A DNA stretch of 64,000 nucleotides from Sandaracinaceae bacterium (lineage in GTDB: Bacteria; Myxococcota_A; Polyangia; Polyangiales; Houyiibacteriaceae): NCBI GenBank assembly GCA_016706685.1, contig JADJJE010000002.1:248001-312000 (forward strand), read 5' to 3'. Position numbers and translations under genes: made by a program. The notes under the pieces were generated by a model. The model saw only the letters and a program-made list of their open reading frames with translations. It did no database searches and was not told the DNA's origin. Numbering within the stretch: the stretch's first letter is position 1; every line of letters starts with the position of its first letter. Positions 43,301 to 51,557 of the stretch are shown piece after piece.

Positions 43301-43366
43301 GGGCGGGTATCTTCGCGGTGTGGGCGCGCACGTCAAGGGTGGCGACCGCGCGGCCGCCGCCGTGCG

Positions 43367-44272
43367 CTAGCCGAAGTAGAGGATGGCCGTGACCGCCGCG
43401 GCCCAGAGGCCGAGGTTCACGAGGAAGGGGATGTCGCGCAGCATCTGCTCGGTGGGGCTGTCGGCGTCCCCGCGGTTGCGGACCAGGCGCAGGAAGCGCA
43501 GCACGCCGAAGAGCGTGAAGGGCACACTCAGGCCGAGGCGCGCGGTGCCAAAGGCCTCGGCCGTGGCCGGGTCCAGCGTGTACATGGCGTAGACCGCCAC
43601 CGTGGACAGCGCCGTGATGTAGAGGAGGGCCACCAGCAGCCGCGGCTGGTAGCTCTGCAGCACGGCGCGCTGCTTCACCGCCCCGTCGCCTTGCGCCAGC
43701 TCGTGCATACGCTTGCCGAAGCCCAGAAAGGCGGCGAGCAGGAACGTGACCACCAGCAGGTAGGTGGTGGGCGGCACCTGCGCCGCGAGCGTGCCGGCGA
43801 TGACGCGCAGCTCGAAGCCGCTGGCGATGCAGAGCACGTCTAGGTAGGCCACGCGCTTGAGCTTGAACGTGTAGGCGATGTTCAGGACCAGGTAGCCCAC
43901 CAGCGTGGCCGCGAACGGCAGGCTGATCAGCACCGCGCCCAACAGGCCCAGCACCAGTAGGCCCACCCCCGTGATACGCGCGGCGTTCGTGGAGACGCGG
44001 CCGCTGGCGAGCGGGCGCTTGCACTTCACCGGGTGCGCGCGGTCGGACTCGAGGTCGGCCAGGTCGTTGAGCACGTAGACGCTGCTCGAGATCATGCAGA
44101 ACAGCGCGAACGCGGCGACCGTCAGCTGCACGCGTGAGGTGTCGAAGACCTCACGGGCGAAGAAGAGCGGCGCCACCACGAAGAGGTTCTTGACCCACTG
44201 GTGTGGGCGCATGGTTCGCAGTAGCCCGAGCAACACGGCGCGCACCATAGCAGCACGTTCCACATGCCGCAT
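43367..44272 (-). CDS. UbiA-family prenyltransferase (decaprenyl-phosphate phosphoribosyltransferase-like)
   Basis: A 301-residue intramembrane prenyltransferase with eight to nine helices. The two Asp-rich motifs are NDLADLESDRAHPVKCKRP (first) and the region around LGFGKRMHELAQGD (second), with the leading RPHQWVKN found in decaprenyl-phosphate phosphoribosyltransferase-type members. It would join a polyprenyl phosphate to phosphoribose for arabinan or related glycan building. ATG 44272 is used; ATG 44248, which starts MVRAVLLGLLRTMRPHQW, is an equally likely start. Neighbours are lgt and the ccm genes, so it is probably a separate unit. Confidence 0.8.
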   Translation of the reverse strand: MRHVERAAMVRAVLLGLLRTMRPHQWVKNLFVVAPLFFAREVFDTSRVQLTVAAFALFCMISSSVYVLNDLADLESDRAHPVKCKRPLASGRVSTNAARITGVGLLVLGLLGAVLISLPFAATLVGYLVLNIAYTFKLKRVAYLDVLCIASGFELRVIAGTLAAQVPPTTYLLVVTFLLAAFLGFGKRMHELAQGDGAVKQRAVLQSYQPRLLVALLYITALSTVAVYAMYTLDPATAEAFGTARLGLSVPFTLFGVLRFLRLVRNRGDADSPTEQMLRDIPFLVNLGLWAAAVTAILYFG

Positions 44273-44335
44273 TTTCGAAGCAAGACTTCTGCGTGCCGGT
44301 AACGTGACCGGCTGGACGCGACCTCCGGGTGCGCC

Positions 44336-44476
44336 TCAGCGCCGGCGCTCGCGCTCGCGCCGGGCCAGCTCTTCGCGGGCCGACTTGGCGCCCAGCCGAA
44401 AGCCCAGCGCCAGCCCCACCAGCAGAACGCCGGGGATGTAGAGCATGTGCTCCACCGGCATGTCCGCGAAGTTCAT
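44336..44476 (-). CDS. Small single-helix membrane protein coupled to CcmD-like gene
   Basis: A 46-residue protein: short N-terminus, one hydrophobic helix (YIPGVLLVGLALGFRLGA, about 13-30) and a highly basic/acidic tail REELARRERERRR. The ATG at 44476 overlaps the CcmD-like stop as ATGA, and a clean TGA ends it at 44336. Size and tail layout mimic CcmD-type small subunits. I do not recognise a family. Being the third member of an overlapping chain behind ccmC suggests a heme-export accessory role; that is inference. Confidence 0.6.
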   Translation of the reverse strand: MNFADMPVEHMLYIPGVLLVGLALGFRLGAKSAREELARRERERRR

Positions 44477-44829
44477 GGCCGGTCGTGCTCCGCGCGCTTC
44501 TTGTCGATCTCGCTGCGCAGTGCGTCGATGCGGGCGCTGAGGGCCCCGAGCTGGGACTGCTGACGAAAGAGGAAGAGCAGCAACAGGATGGCGATGGCCC
44601 CGTAGGCGCCCACCAGCATGAGGCCGCCGGGGACGTCCTCGACCTGAGCGCCATCCACGGCGCGGAAGCCGGTGGCGCGGCTGTCGGCGATCTCATCGGC
44701 GTCCGCTTCTTCGGCGCTCTGCGCGGCGGGCGTGGGGGCACCGTCTTGCGCGTGCGCCAGCGAGGCTCCGGCCAGGGGCAGCGCCAGCGCCAGCAGCAGG
44801 GTGAGGGAGAGCGTCTTGATGGAGGTCAT
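44473..44829 (-). CDS. ccmD: CcmD-like small membrane protein
   Basis: A 118-residue exported small protein: signal peptide (ending LAHAQ), an Ala/Glu-rich periplasmic linker, one helix (GGLMLVGAYGAIAILLLLFLF), then a coiled coil (QSQLGALSARIDALRSEIDK). The AY-x-helix-then-coiled-coil arrangement is that of CcmD, the tiny partner that holds holo-CcmE with the CcmABC heme exporter. The classic CcmD is about 50-70 residues, so this has an extra N-terminal part. Start overlaps the ccmC stop (ATGA); its own stop overlaps the 46-residue gene. Confidence 0.7.
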   Translation of the reverse strand: MTSIKTLSLTLLLALALPLAGASLAHAQDGAPTPAAQSAEEADADEIADSRATGFRAVDGAQVEDVPGGLMLVGAYGAIAILLLLFLFRQQSQLGALSARIDALRSEIDKKRAEHDRP

Positions 44830-45572
44830 CGGTCGTCCTCGGTGAGGCCCAGGCGCGCGGCCTCCACGTGCAGGTCGCGCAGCTCTTCGCGCAGCCGCTC
44901 GAGGCGTGCGCGCGTCAGGATCAGCAGCGCCACCAGCGCCGTGAACAGCACGAAGCCCAGCACCAGCGCGGGCTGCATGTCCGGGTGCAAGCCCGCCCCG
45001 CGGCCCGTGATGACGGTGGGGTGCACGCCGCGCCAGCGCTGCACGCTGAAGTGGATGATGGGCAGGAGCGGCAGGGCCAGCAGCGACAGGCCCGAGGCGA
45101 AGCGCTTCTCGGCATCACCCGCCTCGCCGAAGCTGCGCAGCGCGAGGTACGCGGAGAACACCATGGCGGCCAGCATCACGGTGGTGAGGCGCGGGTCCCA
45201 GGTCCAGTACACGCCCCAGGCCTTGCGCGCCCAGAGCGGGCCGCTGGTCAGCACCATGGTGGCGAAGAGCATGCCGACTTCGGCCCCGGCCACCGAGAGC
45301 GCGTCGAAGCGCAGGCTGCGGCGCAGCAGGTAGCCCACGCTGCCGAGCGCGGCGGTGGCGAAGCCCACGTACATGGCGTAGGCGGCCGGCACGTGGAAGT
45401 AGAAGATCTTCTGGGCGATGCCCATGCGCGCTTCGACCGGCGCGTGCACGAAGATGGCGTACAAACTCGCAGGAATGAGCAACACCGTGAGCAGCCAGAG
45501 CGGCAGCCAGAGGCGCTGGGCGAGGGGCACGTGCTGCGTGGGGGCGGTGGCGTTCACGTCGGCCGGGAGCAT
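44826..45572 (-). CDS. ccmC: Heme exporter protein CcmC (cytochrome c biogenesis)
   Basis: A 248-residue polytopic protein that presents heme to CcmE in the periplasm. Six helices, the Trp-rich motif WGVYWTWDPRLT (119-130) and heme-ligand candidates His60 (FYFHVPAAY) and the His in PIIHFSVQRW. Length fits CcmC. It starts a chain with ccmD and the 46-residue gene. Only ccmC and ccmD are present here, so ccmA, ccmB, ccmE and ccmF must lie elsewhere. It is divergent from the Rsm22-like gene with 39 bases between starts. Confidence 0.92.
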   Translation of the reverse strand: MLPADVNATAPTQHVPLAQRLWLPLWLLTVLLIPASLYAIFVHAPVEARMGIAQKIFYFHVPAAYAMYVGFATAALGSVGYLLRRSLRFDALSVAGAEVGMLFATMVLTSGPLWARKAWGVYWTWDPRLTTVMLAAMVFSAYLALRSFGEAGDAEKRFASGLSLLALPLLPIIHFSVQRWRGVHPTVITGRGAGLHPDMQPALVLGFVLFTALVALLILTRARLERLREELRDLHVEAARLGLTEDDR

Positions 45573-45611
45573 TCAGGTTCGCGCGCGCGCCCGCAAGTGG
45601 AAGCTGCGCCC

Positions 45612-46835
45612 ATGCTGACCCGCGAGGACGCCGTCATGCGCGCGCTCGCGGCGCTGGTGGAGCAGACCGAGCCGCCGACGCCCGCAGGTAGGGGAGCTCG
45701 CGAGGACACGCGCGAGCTGGTGGCGGCGGTTCAGGCCGTGAGCCAGGCCTACACGCGGGAGCGTCACGCCATCGACCAGGGGGCCACGGGTGAAGCGGCC
45801 TACCGTGCGCGGCGGCACTTCTACCTGCCGCGCGACGGCGCCAAAGTGGTGAAGCCGCTGGTGGAGCTGCACGGCGCTGGGGCGCTCCCCGCTGGGCCCC
45901 GCTGGCGCGTGCTGGACCTCGGTGCGGGCCTCGGCAGCACGTCGCTCGGGGCGGCGGCGACGCTCGGGCAGCTCTCCGGCGTGAGCGTGCGCGAGCTGGT
46001 GGTGGACGCCGTGGAGCGTGACCCGGGCGCGCTGCGGCACTTCGCGCGCATGGCGGCGGGCTGCGAGGCGGCGGGCCTCCCGCGCGTCACCGTTCGCCCG
46101 CTTCCGGTGGACCTGCGCAAGCACTTGGCGCAGGGGCCCTATGACCTGATCCTGCTCGGCCTGGTGCTGAACGAGCTGCTGGCCGAGGCGCCCGAGCAGG
46201 CCGCGCTGCGCTTGGCCGGGCTGGTGGGGCAGCTGGCGCCCGGAGGCAGCCTGATCGTGCTGGAGCCCGCGCTGCGCGAGCCCACGCGCGCGCTGCACCA
46301 GACCCGCGACGCGCTGCGTGCCCATGCCGGCGTGGCGGTGTTCGGGCCCTGCGTGCACCAGGCGGCGTGCCCCATGCTGGCCGGCCCGAAGGACTGGTGT
46401 CACGAGGACGTGGAGGCCACCTTGCCCGACACGCTCGGGCGCGTGGCGCGCGAGGCGGGGCTGCGCTTCGAGCGCCTGACCTATGCCTACCTCACGCTGC
46501 GCCGCAGCGGAGACGGCGTGGCCAGCGTGGCCGCGCTGCTGCCGCCCCACGGAGGGGAGGGCCCGACCCAGCCCCACCGTGTGGTCAGCCAGACGCTCGC
46601 ATCCAAGGGCAAGCGCGAGTGGTTCGCGTGCGGAGCCAGTGGGCGCGTGCGTGTGACGCGCCTCGACCGCCACGCGAGCGACGTGAACGTGGGCTTCGGT
46701 GCTGCCCAGCGCGGTGACGTGGTGCGCCTGCCCGTGCTCGCCCCAGGTGTGCACGATGTGCGCGTGGGCGCCGACAGCGAGCTCAGCGGGTGGTTCTACG
46801 CAAGGCCCGCCCGTGATGGAGGTCCATCGTTCTGA
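45612..46835 (+). CDS. Rsm22-like small-ribosomal-subunit methyltransferase-type protein
   Basis: A 407-residue S-adenosylmethionine-fold protein resembling Rsm22/METTL17-type factors of small-subunit assembly. SAM-binding segment VLDLGAGLGSTSLGA (around 102-116), acidic loop VVDAVERD, and the family Cys motifs GPCVHQAACPML and KDWCHED, which in relatives bind an iron-sulfur cluster. The C-terminal 100 residues (VSQTLASKGKREWFACG) form the family beta domain. ATG 45612 was used. Whether it methylates or only binds rRNA is not settled for the family. Confidence 0.8.
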   Translation: MLTREDAVMRALAALVEQTEPPTPAGRGAREDTRELVAAVQAVSQAYTRERHAIDQGATGEAAYRARRHFYLPRDGAKVVKPLVELHGAGALPAGPRWRVLDLGAGLGSTSLGAAATLGQLSGVSVRELVVDAVERDPGALRHFARMAAGCEAAGLPRVTVRPLPVDLRKHLAQGPYDLILLGLVLNELLAEAPEQAALRLAGLVGQLAPGGSLIVLEPALREPTRALHQTRDALRAHAGVAVFGPCVHQAACPMLAGPKDWCHEDVEATLPDTLGRVAREAGLRFERLTYAYLTLRRSGDGVASVAALLPPHGGEGPTQPHRVVSQTLASKGKREWFACGASGRVRVTRLDRHASDVNVGFGAAQRGDVVRLPVLAPGVHDVRVGADSELSGWFYARPARDGGPSF

Positions 46836-46977
46836 GGGCTCGGCTCCCCGAAATGGACGAGATGTCATCGGAATTCGGCGCGTTTTCGCACGGCTCGTTC
46901 ATTGCAGGTATCCGCGCGTCCCAGTCATGCGTACGGCCGTCCGGCCGCCGCGAACATGACGGCGGAGTGCGAAAAAC

Positions 46978-48228
46978 ATGGCCTCTTGTGCAATCGATAG
47001 CGTCGCCTTCCTCGGAAACCACACCCCGAGGCAGTGCGGGATCGCCACGTTCACGGCCGACCTGGCCAGCGCAGTCCAGGCGCTGAGCGCCTCGCGGCAG
47101 TGCTCGGTCGTGGCGATGAACGACACCGGGAACCACTACGCCTATCCAGAGCGGGTGGCGCATCAGATCCTGGAAGAGAACTTGGCCTCTTATCGGCGCG
47201 CGGCGGAGTACCTCAATCAGCAGGACTTCCGGGTGCTCTCGCTGCAGCACGAGTACGGCATCTTCGGTGGGGCGTCGGGGGTGCACGTGCTCACGCTGCT
47301 GCGAGACGTGAGCCTGCCCATCGTCACTACGCTGCACACCATCCTGGCCGAGCCTTCCGCCACCCAGCGCGCGGTGATGGACGAGCTGTGCGAGCTCTCC
47401 GAGCGGCTGGTCGTCATGAGCAAGCGTGGTGCCGAGTTGCTCTCCCGCGTGCATGGCGTGCCAGCGTCCAAGATCGACCTGATTCCGCACGGCATCCCCA
47501 CGCTGCCCGATGCATCCGCCAGCAAAGCGGAGCTGGGTCTCACAGGAAAGCGCGTGCTCCTGACGTTCGGGCTGCTCTCGCCCGACAAGGGCATCGAGTA
47601 CGTCATCGACAGCCTCGTCGAGATCGTGAAGGAGCACCCCGACGTGCTCTACATCGTGCTGGGCGCCACGCATCCGCACGTGAAGGCCAGGCAGGGCGAG
47701 GCGTACCGCGAGATGCTCACCTTGCGCAGTCAGCGCTTGGGGCTGAGCGAGAACGTGGTCTTCCGCGACTGCTTCGTGAGCCACGATGAGCTGGTGCAGT
47801 ACCTGGCGGCGGCCGACATCTACGTCACGCCCTACCTGAACGCCGAGCAAATCACCTCTGGCACGCTGGCGTATGCGGTGGGGTGCGGAAAGGCCGTGGT
47901 CAGCAGCCCGTACCGCTACGCGGAGGAGCTCTTGGCGGAAGAGCGTGGGGTGTTGGTGCCCGCGAAGGACCCTGCGGCGCTCGCCCGCGCCATCAACGGA
48001 CTGCTCGGCGACGCGCAGCGCAAGGCCGACATGGAGCAGCGGGCCGCCACGCTGGGTGAGGGGATGCGCTGGCCCGTGGTCGCAGCGGCCTACCTCGACA
48101 GCTTTGCGCGCGCGTCCACCAACTACGCAGGGTCGCAGCCGAACGCGAATCTCCGACAATGCACCGGCGCCGACGCGTGCTGCCCTGCCCGCCACCAACC
48201 TCAGCCACCTGGCTGCGCTGACGGATGA
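46978..48228 (+). CDS. GT4-type glycosyltransferase, 5' part of a frameshifted fusion gene
   Basis: The first part of what looks like one 769-residue protein. It holds a GT-B glycosyltransferase of family 4: an N-terminal domain with LGNHTPRQCGIATFTADLA and LHTILAEPS, then LLTFGLLSPDKGIEYVID, LIPHGIP, and the nucleotide-sugar motif NAEQITSGTLAYAVGCGKAV. In related proteins the GT4 domain is followed in frame by an alpha/alpha toroid. Here the frame changes at about 48125-48185 and this frame ends in 35 junk-like residues. Removing one base restores fusion. It probably elongates a cell-surface glycan, mannan-like given the GH130 neighbour. Confidence 0.8.
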   Translation: MASCAIDSVAFLGNHTPRQCGIATFTADLASAVQALSASRQCSVVAMNDTGNHYAYPERVAHQILEENLASYRRAAEYLNQQDFRVLSLQHEYGIFGGASGVHVLTLLRDVSLPIVTTLHTILAEPSATQRAVMDELCELSERLVVMSKRGAELLSRVHGVPASKIDLIPHGIPTLPDASASKAELGLTGKRVLLTFGLLSPDKGIEYVIDSLVEIVKEHPDVLYIVLGATHPHVKARQGEAYREMLTLRSQRLGLSENVVFRDCFVSHDELVQYLAAADIYVTPYLNAEQITSGTLAYAVGCGKAVVSSPYRYAEELLAEERGVLVPAKDPAALARAINGLLGDAQRKADMEQRAATLGEGMRWPVVAAAYLDSFARASTNYAGSQPNANLRQCTGADACCPARHQPQPPGCADG

Positions 48229-49288
48229 CACGGGCCTGCTCCAACACGCCTGCTACGCCGTGCCGCGCTACGACGAAGGGTACTGCGTGGACGACAACGC
48301 GCGGGCCTTGTTGACCCTCACGCACATCGCCGCGAGCCGCACGGACGGGCCTCCGTTCGTGCGCCGCCTGGGCATGCGGTACCTCGCGTTCGTGCGGCAC
48401 GCGCTCGACGTGGAGACGGGGCGCTTTCGCAACTTCATGACCTACGAGCGCACCTGGACGGAGCGCTTCGGCTCGGAGGACAGCCACGCGCGCTGCCTCT
48501 GGGCGCTGGGCACCGTCATCGCACGCACGCCAGGCCTCGGAGAGCGAGCCCTCGCGACCGAGTTGTTCGACGCGGCGCTGCCCGTCGTCTCGGAGTTCTC
48601 GAGTCCGCGCGCCTGGGCCTACACCATCCTCGGGATCGTCGAGCGGGCCAACTCGAAGCGACCGCACGTCGGAAGCGAGGAGCTGGGCGCGGTCCTCGCG
48701 CTGCGCCTGTTGGACCTCTACCAGCGCTCTCACCATGGCGACTGGCTTTGGTTCGAGGACAGCGTCACGTACTGCAACGCGCGCATGCCGCAGGCCCTGA
48801 TCGTGGCGGGGAAGTGGCTGGGCCACGAAGAGATGCTGGCCACGGGGCTGCGCTCCCTCGAGTGGCTGGCCGACGCGCAGACGACCGAGGACGGCCTCTT
48901 CGCCCCGGTCGGTTCGAATGGCTTTCACGTCCGCGGTGGCACCAAGGCCGTCTTCGACCAGCAGCCGGTAGAGGCTTGTGGCATGGTCGCCGCGTGCCTC
49001 GAGGCCTATCGGGCCACCGGAGATCGGCAGTGGCTGCGTCGTGGCCGGCAAGCCTTCGCGTGGTTCATGGGCAAGAACCAGCTGGACCAACCGCTCTACG
49101 ACCTGAGCACCGGTGGCTGCCGGGACGGCTTGCACGAAGACCGCCCCAACGAGAACCAGGGCGCCGAGTCCACGCTCTCCTTCATCATGGCCTTGCTGGA
49201 CATGAAGCACGCCGAGCGCTCGAATGGCTTGGCTGCTACTCGACTGACCCTGGTGTCGGCGCGGGCCGCCGCCGAGGTGCGCGTGTGA
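48173..49288 (+). CDS. Alpha/alpha-toroid glycan-processing domain, 3' part of the frameshifted fusion
   Basis: Open frame encoding the C-terminal part, about 370 residues: LSHLAALTDDTGLLQHACYA, GYCVDDNARALL, MTYERTWTERFGSEDSHARC, WFEDSVTYCNARMPQAL and GCRDGLHEDRPNENQGAEST. This matches the (alpha/alpha)6 toroid that follows GT4 domains in many bacterial glycosyltransferases. No good start codon exists near 48170 (only a TTG at 48104), which is why a frameshift with the upstream gene is the best reading. The end overlaps the GH130 start as GTGA. Confidence that it belongs to the fusion is high; start is arbitrary. Confidence 0.75.
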   Translation, partial: TRAALPATNLSHLAALTDDTGLLQHACYAVPRYDEGYCVDDNARALLTLTHIAASRTDGPPFVRRLGMRYLAFVRHALDVETGRFRNFMTYERTWTERFGSEDSHARCLWALGTVIARTPGLGERALATELFDAALPVVSEFSSPRAWAYTILGIVERANSKRPHVGSEELGAVLALRLLDLYQRSHHGDWLWFEDSVTYCNARMPQALIVAGKWLGHEEMLATGLRSLEWLADAQTTEDGLFAPVGSNGFHVRGGTKAVFDQQPVEACGMVAACLEAYRATGDRQWLRRGRQAFAWFMGKNQLDQPLYDLSTGGCRDGLHEDRPNENQGAESTLSFIMALLDMKHAERSNGLAATRLTLVSARAAAEVRV

Positions 49289-50268
49289 CCAAGTCCAACG
49301 CCTTCCCGACGCTGCTGCGGCGCCACGAAAAGAACCCCATCCTGACGGCGGCGGACTGGGGCTACCCGGTGCACACCGTGTTCAACCCGGCCGCCACGCG
49401 CCTGGCCGACGGCACCACGCTGCTGCTCTGCCGCGTAGAGGACCGCCGTGGCCTCTCACACTTCTGCGCGGCGCGCTCCGCCAATGGCGTCGATGGCTGG
49501 GTGATCGACGCCGAGCCCACGCTGCTGCCCGACGCGCTGCACCACCCGGAGGAGCTGTGGGGCATCGAGGACCCGCGCATCACCTACGTGCCCGAGCTGG
49601 CCAAGTACGTGATCGCCTACACGGCGTTCAGCAAGGGTGGGCCTGGCGTGGCGCTGTGCCACACCGAGGACTTTCGCACCTTCGTGCGCTGTGGTCTGGT
49701 CATGCAGCCGGACGACAAGGACGCCGCGCTCCTGCCCCGCCGGATTCGGAACGAGTTCGCGCTCGTGCATCGGCCGGCCACGGAGAGCAGCGCGCACATC
49801 TGGATCTCCTACTCGCCGGACATGCTCAACTGGGGCCACCACCAGCTCATGCTCCCGGCGCGCAAGGGCGCATGGTGGGATGCCAACAAGATCGGGCTGT
49901 CGCCGCCGCTGATCGAGACCCCCGAGGGCTGGCTCATGATCTACCACGGGGTGCGTCGCACCGCGGCGGGCGCGCTCTATCGGCTCGGGCTCGCGCTCTT
50001 CGACCTCGAGAACCCCGAGGTCTGCGTCAAGCGCGGTGACCCTTGGATGTTCGGCCCAGAAACCGACTACGAGCGCCAGGGCGACGTGGGCAACGTGACG
50101 TTCCCTTGCGGCTACACCATCGGCGATGACGGGGACACCCTGCGCATCTACTACGGCGCAGCGGACACCTGCATCGGCCTTGCCACAGGGAGCATCCGCG
50201 AGATGCTCGCGTGGTTGGACGCCAACTCCACTCAGGGCGGGGCGACGCTCCCGCCACCTGCAGGGTAG
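49285..50268 (+). CDS. GH130 family beta-mannoside phosphorylase-type protein
   Basis: A 327-residue five-bladed beta-propeller enzyme of glycoside hydrolase family 130, which phosphorolyses or hydrolyses beta-mannosidic links. Signatures: NPILTAADWGYPVHTVFNPA, GIEDPRITYVP with the catalytic Asp, YTAFSKGGPGVAL, IWISYSPDMLNW, GLSPPLIETPEGWLMIYHG and YYGAADTCIGLA. GTG start at 49285 overlaps the toroid stop as GTGA. With the GT4/toroid gene it forms a two-step glycan locus, perhaps making and trimming a mannose-containing envelope polymer or a storage oligosaccharide. Confidence 0.88.
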   Translation: MTKSNAFPTLLRRHEKNPILTAADWGYPVHTVFNPAATRLADGTTLLLCRVEDRRGLSHFCAARSANGVDGWVIDAEPTLLPDALHHPEELWGIEDPRITYVPELAKYVIAYTAFSKGGPGVALCHTEDFRTFVRCGLVMQPDDKDAALLPRRIRNEFALVHRPATESSAHIWISYSPDMLNWGHHQLMLPARKGAWWDANKIGLSPPLIETPEGWLMIYHGVRRTAAGALYRLGLALFDLENPEVCVKRGDPWMFGPETDYERQGDVGNVTFPCGYTIGDDGDTLRIYYGAADTCIGLATGSIREMLAWLDANSTQGGATLPPPAG

Positions 50269-50305
50269 GATATCGGGTGGCGTGGTTCGTGCTTCGGTAG
50301 ACAGC

Positions 50306-50539
50306 ATGAACAGCAGACTCGAATCCATCCCCGAGCGAATGCTCGCGGCCGTGCGACGCTTCTTCGGTCGCCCCGCGCAGCCATCGACCATCATGCAGCG
50401 GAAGCAGAAGGCCCTCGCGGTCGCGCAAGCGGAGGGCTCGCGCGCCGTCCAGAAGCGTGACGACGGCCGCTGGGAGAACGAGGGCGGCTCCGCCACCAAC
50501 AGCGCGGGCGTCGTGCCTTCGCCGCTCGACAAGCCATGA
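50306..50539 (+). CDS. Small basic hypothetical protein
   Basis: A 77-residue protein from an ATG at 50306: an amphipathic helix (ERMLAAVRRFFGRPAQP), then a charged/Ser-rich tail. No family is recognised. It follows GH130 by 37 bases on the same strand and ends just before a strong terminator hairpin at 50548, so it may be the last gene of that transcript. Low information; it could also be non-functional, but start, stop and placement before a terminator support it. Confidence 0.5.
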   Translation: MNSRLESIPERMLAAVRRFFGRPAQPSTIMQRKQKALAVAQAEGSRAVQKRDDGRWENEGGSATNSAGVVPSPLDKP

Positions 50540-50547
50540 AACGAAGA

Positions 50548-50574
50548 GGGCGCGTCCGACTCGCGGACGCGCCC
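50548..50574. terminator. Strong hairpin between convergent genes
   Basis: A perfect 11-base stem GGGCGCGTCCG / CGGACGCGCCC with loop ACTCG, nine bases after the stop of the small plus-strand gene and 27 bases before the end of the minus-strand lipoprotein gene. No U-tract, but such a stable GC stem between two converging stops is best read as a bidirectional terminator. Confidence 0.75.
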
Positions 50575-50601
50575 TGCTCCTGGTGCATCCCGTCGTGCGC
50601 C

Positions 50602-50880
50602 TCAGCTCGCGTCGAGCTCTGCCATCACGGCGTCGAGCTGCGCGCGATAGTTCTCGGGCGTCACGGAGTCCGCCATCTCGGCCTCGAAGTCCTCGGGGAT
50701 CGGGAGGGATTCAGCCGTCGGCGCCACGAGCGGCGCTTCCTCCGGCGTGGTGTCGATGAGCACGGCGTTGTTGCCGGTGTTCTCGCGCGCCACCTCTTCA
50801 CGTGGGGCGTTCGCCTCGTCGCCACAGGCAGCGCCCAAGAGCGCGAACGCCACAAGACCCACACGCATCGTTCGGTTCAT
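50602..50880 (-). CDS. Small acidic lipoprotein
   Basis: A 92-residue predicted lipoprotein: signal peptide NRTMRVGLVAFALLGAA-Cys followed by GDEANAP, then an acidic region (TPEEAPLVAP, LPIPEDFEAEMAD) and a C-terminal helix (ENYRAQLDAVMAELDAS). No known domain. The ATG at 50880 overlaps the stop of the upstream coiled-coil gene by one base (TGATG); a GTG three bases earlier is possible. The pair is coupled, so the two likely act together in the periplasm. Confidence 0.7.
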   Translation of the reverse strand: MNRTMRVGLVAFALLGAACGDEANAPREEVARENTGNNAVLIDTTPEEAPLVAPTAESLPIPEDFEAEMADSVTPENYRAQLDAVMAELDAS

Positions 50881-51539
50881 CACTGGGCACCTCGTTCGGT
50901 GGGGACCACCTTGTTGGCGTTGTTCTGTGCGTTCTGGCGAGCAGCGGCCATCAGCGCGGTGAGCGCCACGTCGTGGCGGCGAGCTTCGCGCTCGAGGGCT
51001 GCGTCAGCGCGCGTGACGATCTCTTCGTCGTTGGCCACCACCGCGCGGTTGCGGATGACGCGCAGGCGAGCCTCCCGACGAGCGTGGGTGCGCAGCTCGT
51101 CGAGGGCCTGTGAGGACAGTTGATCCGGGTTGCGAAGCCCGCTCTGGTCGCGGATGCCCTGCCAACGCTCGGTGCGCGCCGTGTCACGACGCTCAGCGCG
51201 ATCTTCGGTGTTCTCGTCGACGGCCTCGCGCTCGTCTACCCGCGCTTCACGCGAGTCTTCGCGCTCGTCGGCGCGGTCCTCGAGGCGGTCGGCGCGGTTC
51301 TCTTCGGTGTTCTCCTCCTGCGCTGCCACGGGAGCCACTACCAGCACCGCCAGCGCCACCGCCACATAGCCTGCCGTTGCCCGCATGGCGGCCATCAGCG
51401 CCATGCCAGCGCCACGGGGGCTCGCTTCCTGATGGGTCAGGCTGCGCGCCAGCCGCTCGCAGGCCTGCTCGATGCGCTCGTGCTCGGCCTCTTCTCCGAG
51501 CCGCTCGCGCCTCTCGTCGTGTTCTTGCTTGTTCGACAT
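50880..51539 (-). CDS. Membrane protein with a charged periplasmic coiled coil
   Basis: A 219-residue protein: cytoplasmic N-terminus (SNKQEHDERRERLGEEAEHE), one membrane helix (about 56-74, ending APVAAQ), then a highly charged stretch (about 75-115) of seven- to eight-residue Arg/Asp/Glu-rich units (RADRLEDRADEREDSREARVD), and a helical C-terminal region (ALDELRTHARREARLRVIRN). The alternation resembles periplasmic stress or metal-sensing proteins, but no known family is seen. ATG 51539 has AAGGAAG four bases upstream. Coupled to the lipoprotein at 50602. Role unknown. Confidence 0.65.
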   Translation of the reverse strand: MSNKQEHDERRERLGEEAEHERIEQACERLARSLTHQEASPRGAGMALMAAMRATAGYVAVALAVLVVAPVAAQEENTEENRADRLEDRADEREDSREARVDEREAVDENTEDRAERRDTARTERWQGIRDQSGLRNPDQLSSQALDELRTHARREARLRVIRNRAVVANDEEIVTRADAALEREARRHDVALTALMAAARQNAQNNANKVVPTERGAQ

Positions 51540-51557
51540 GATGCTTCCTTGGGTAGC

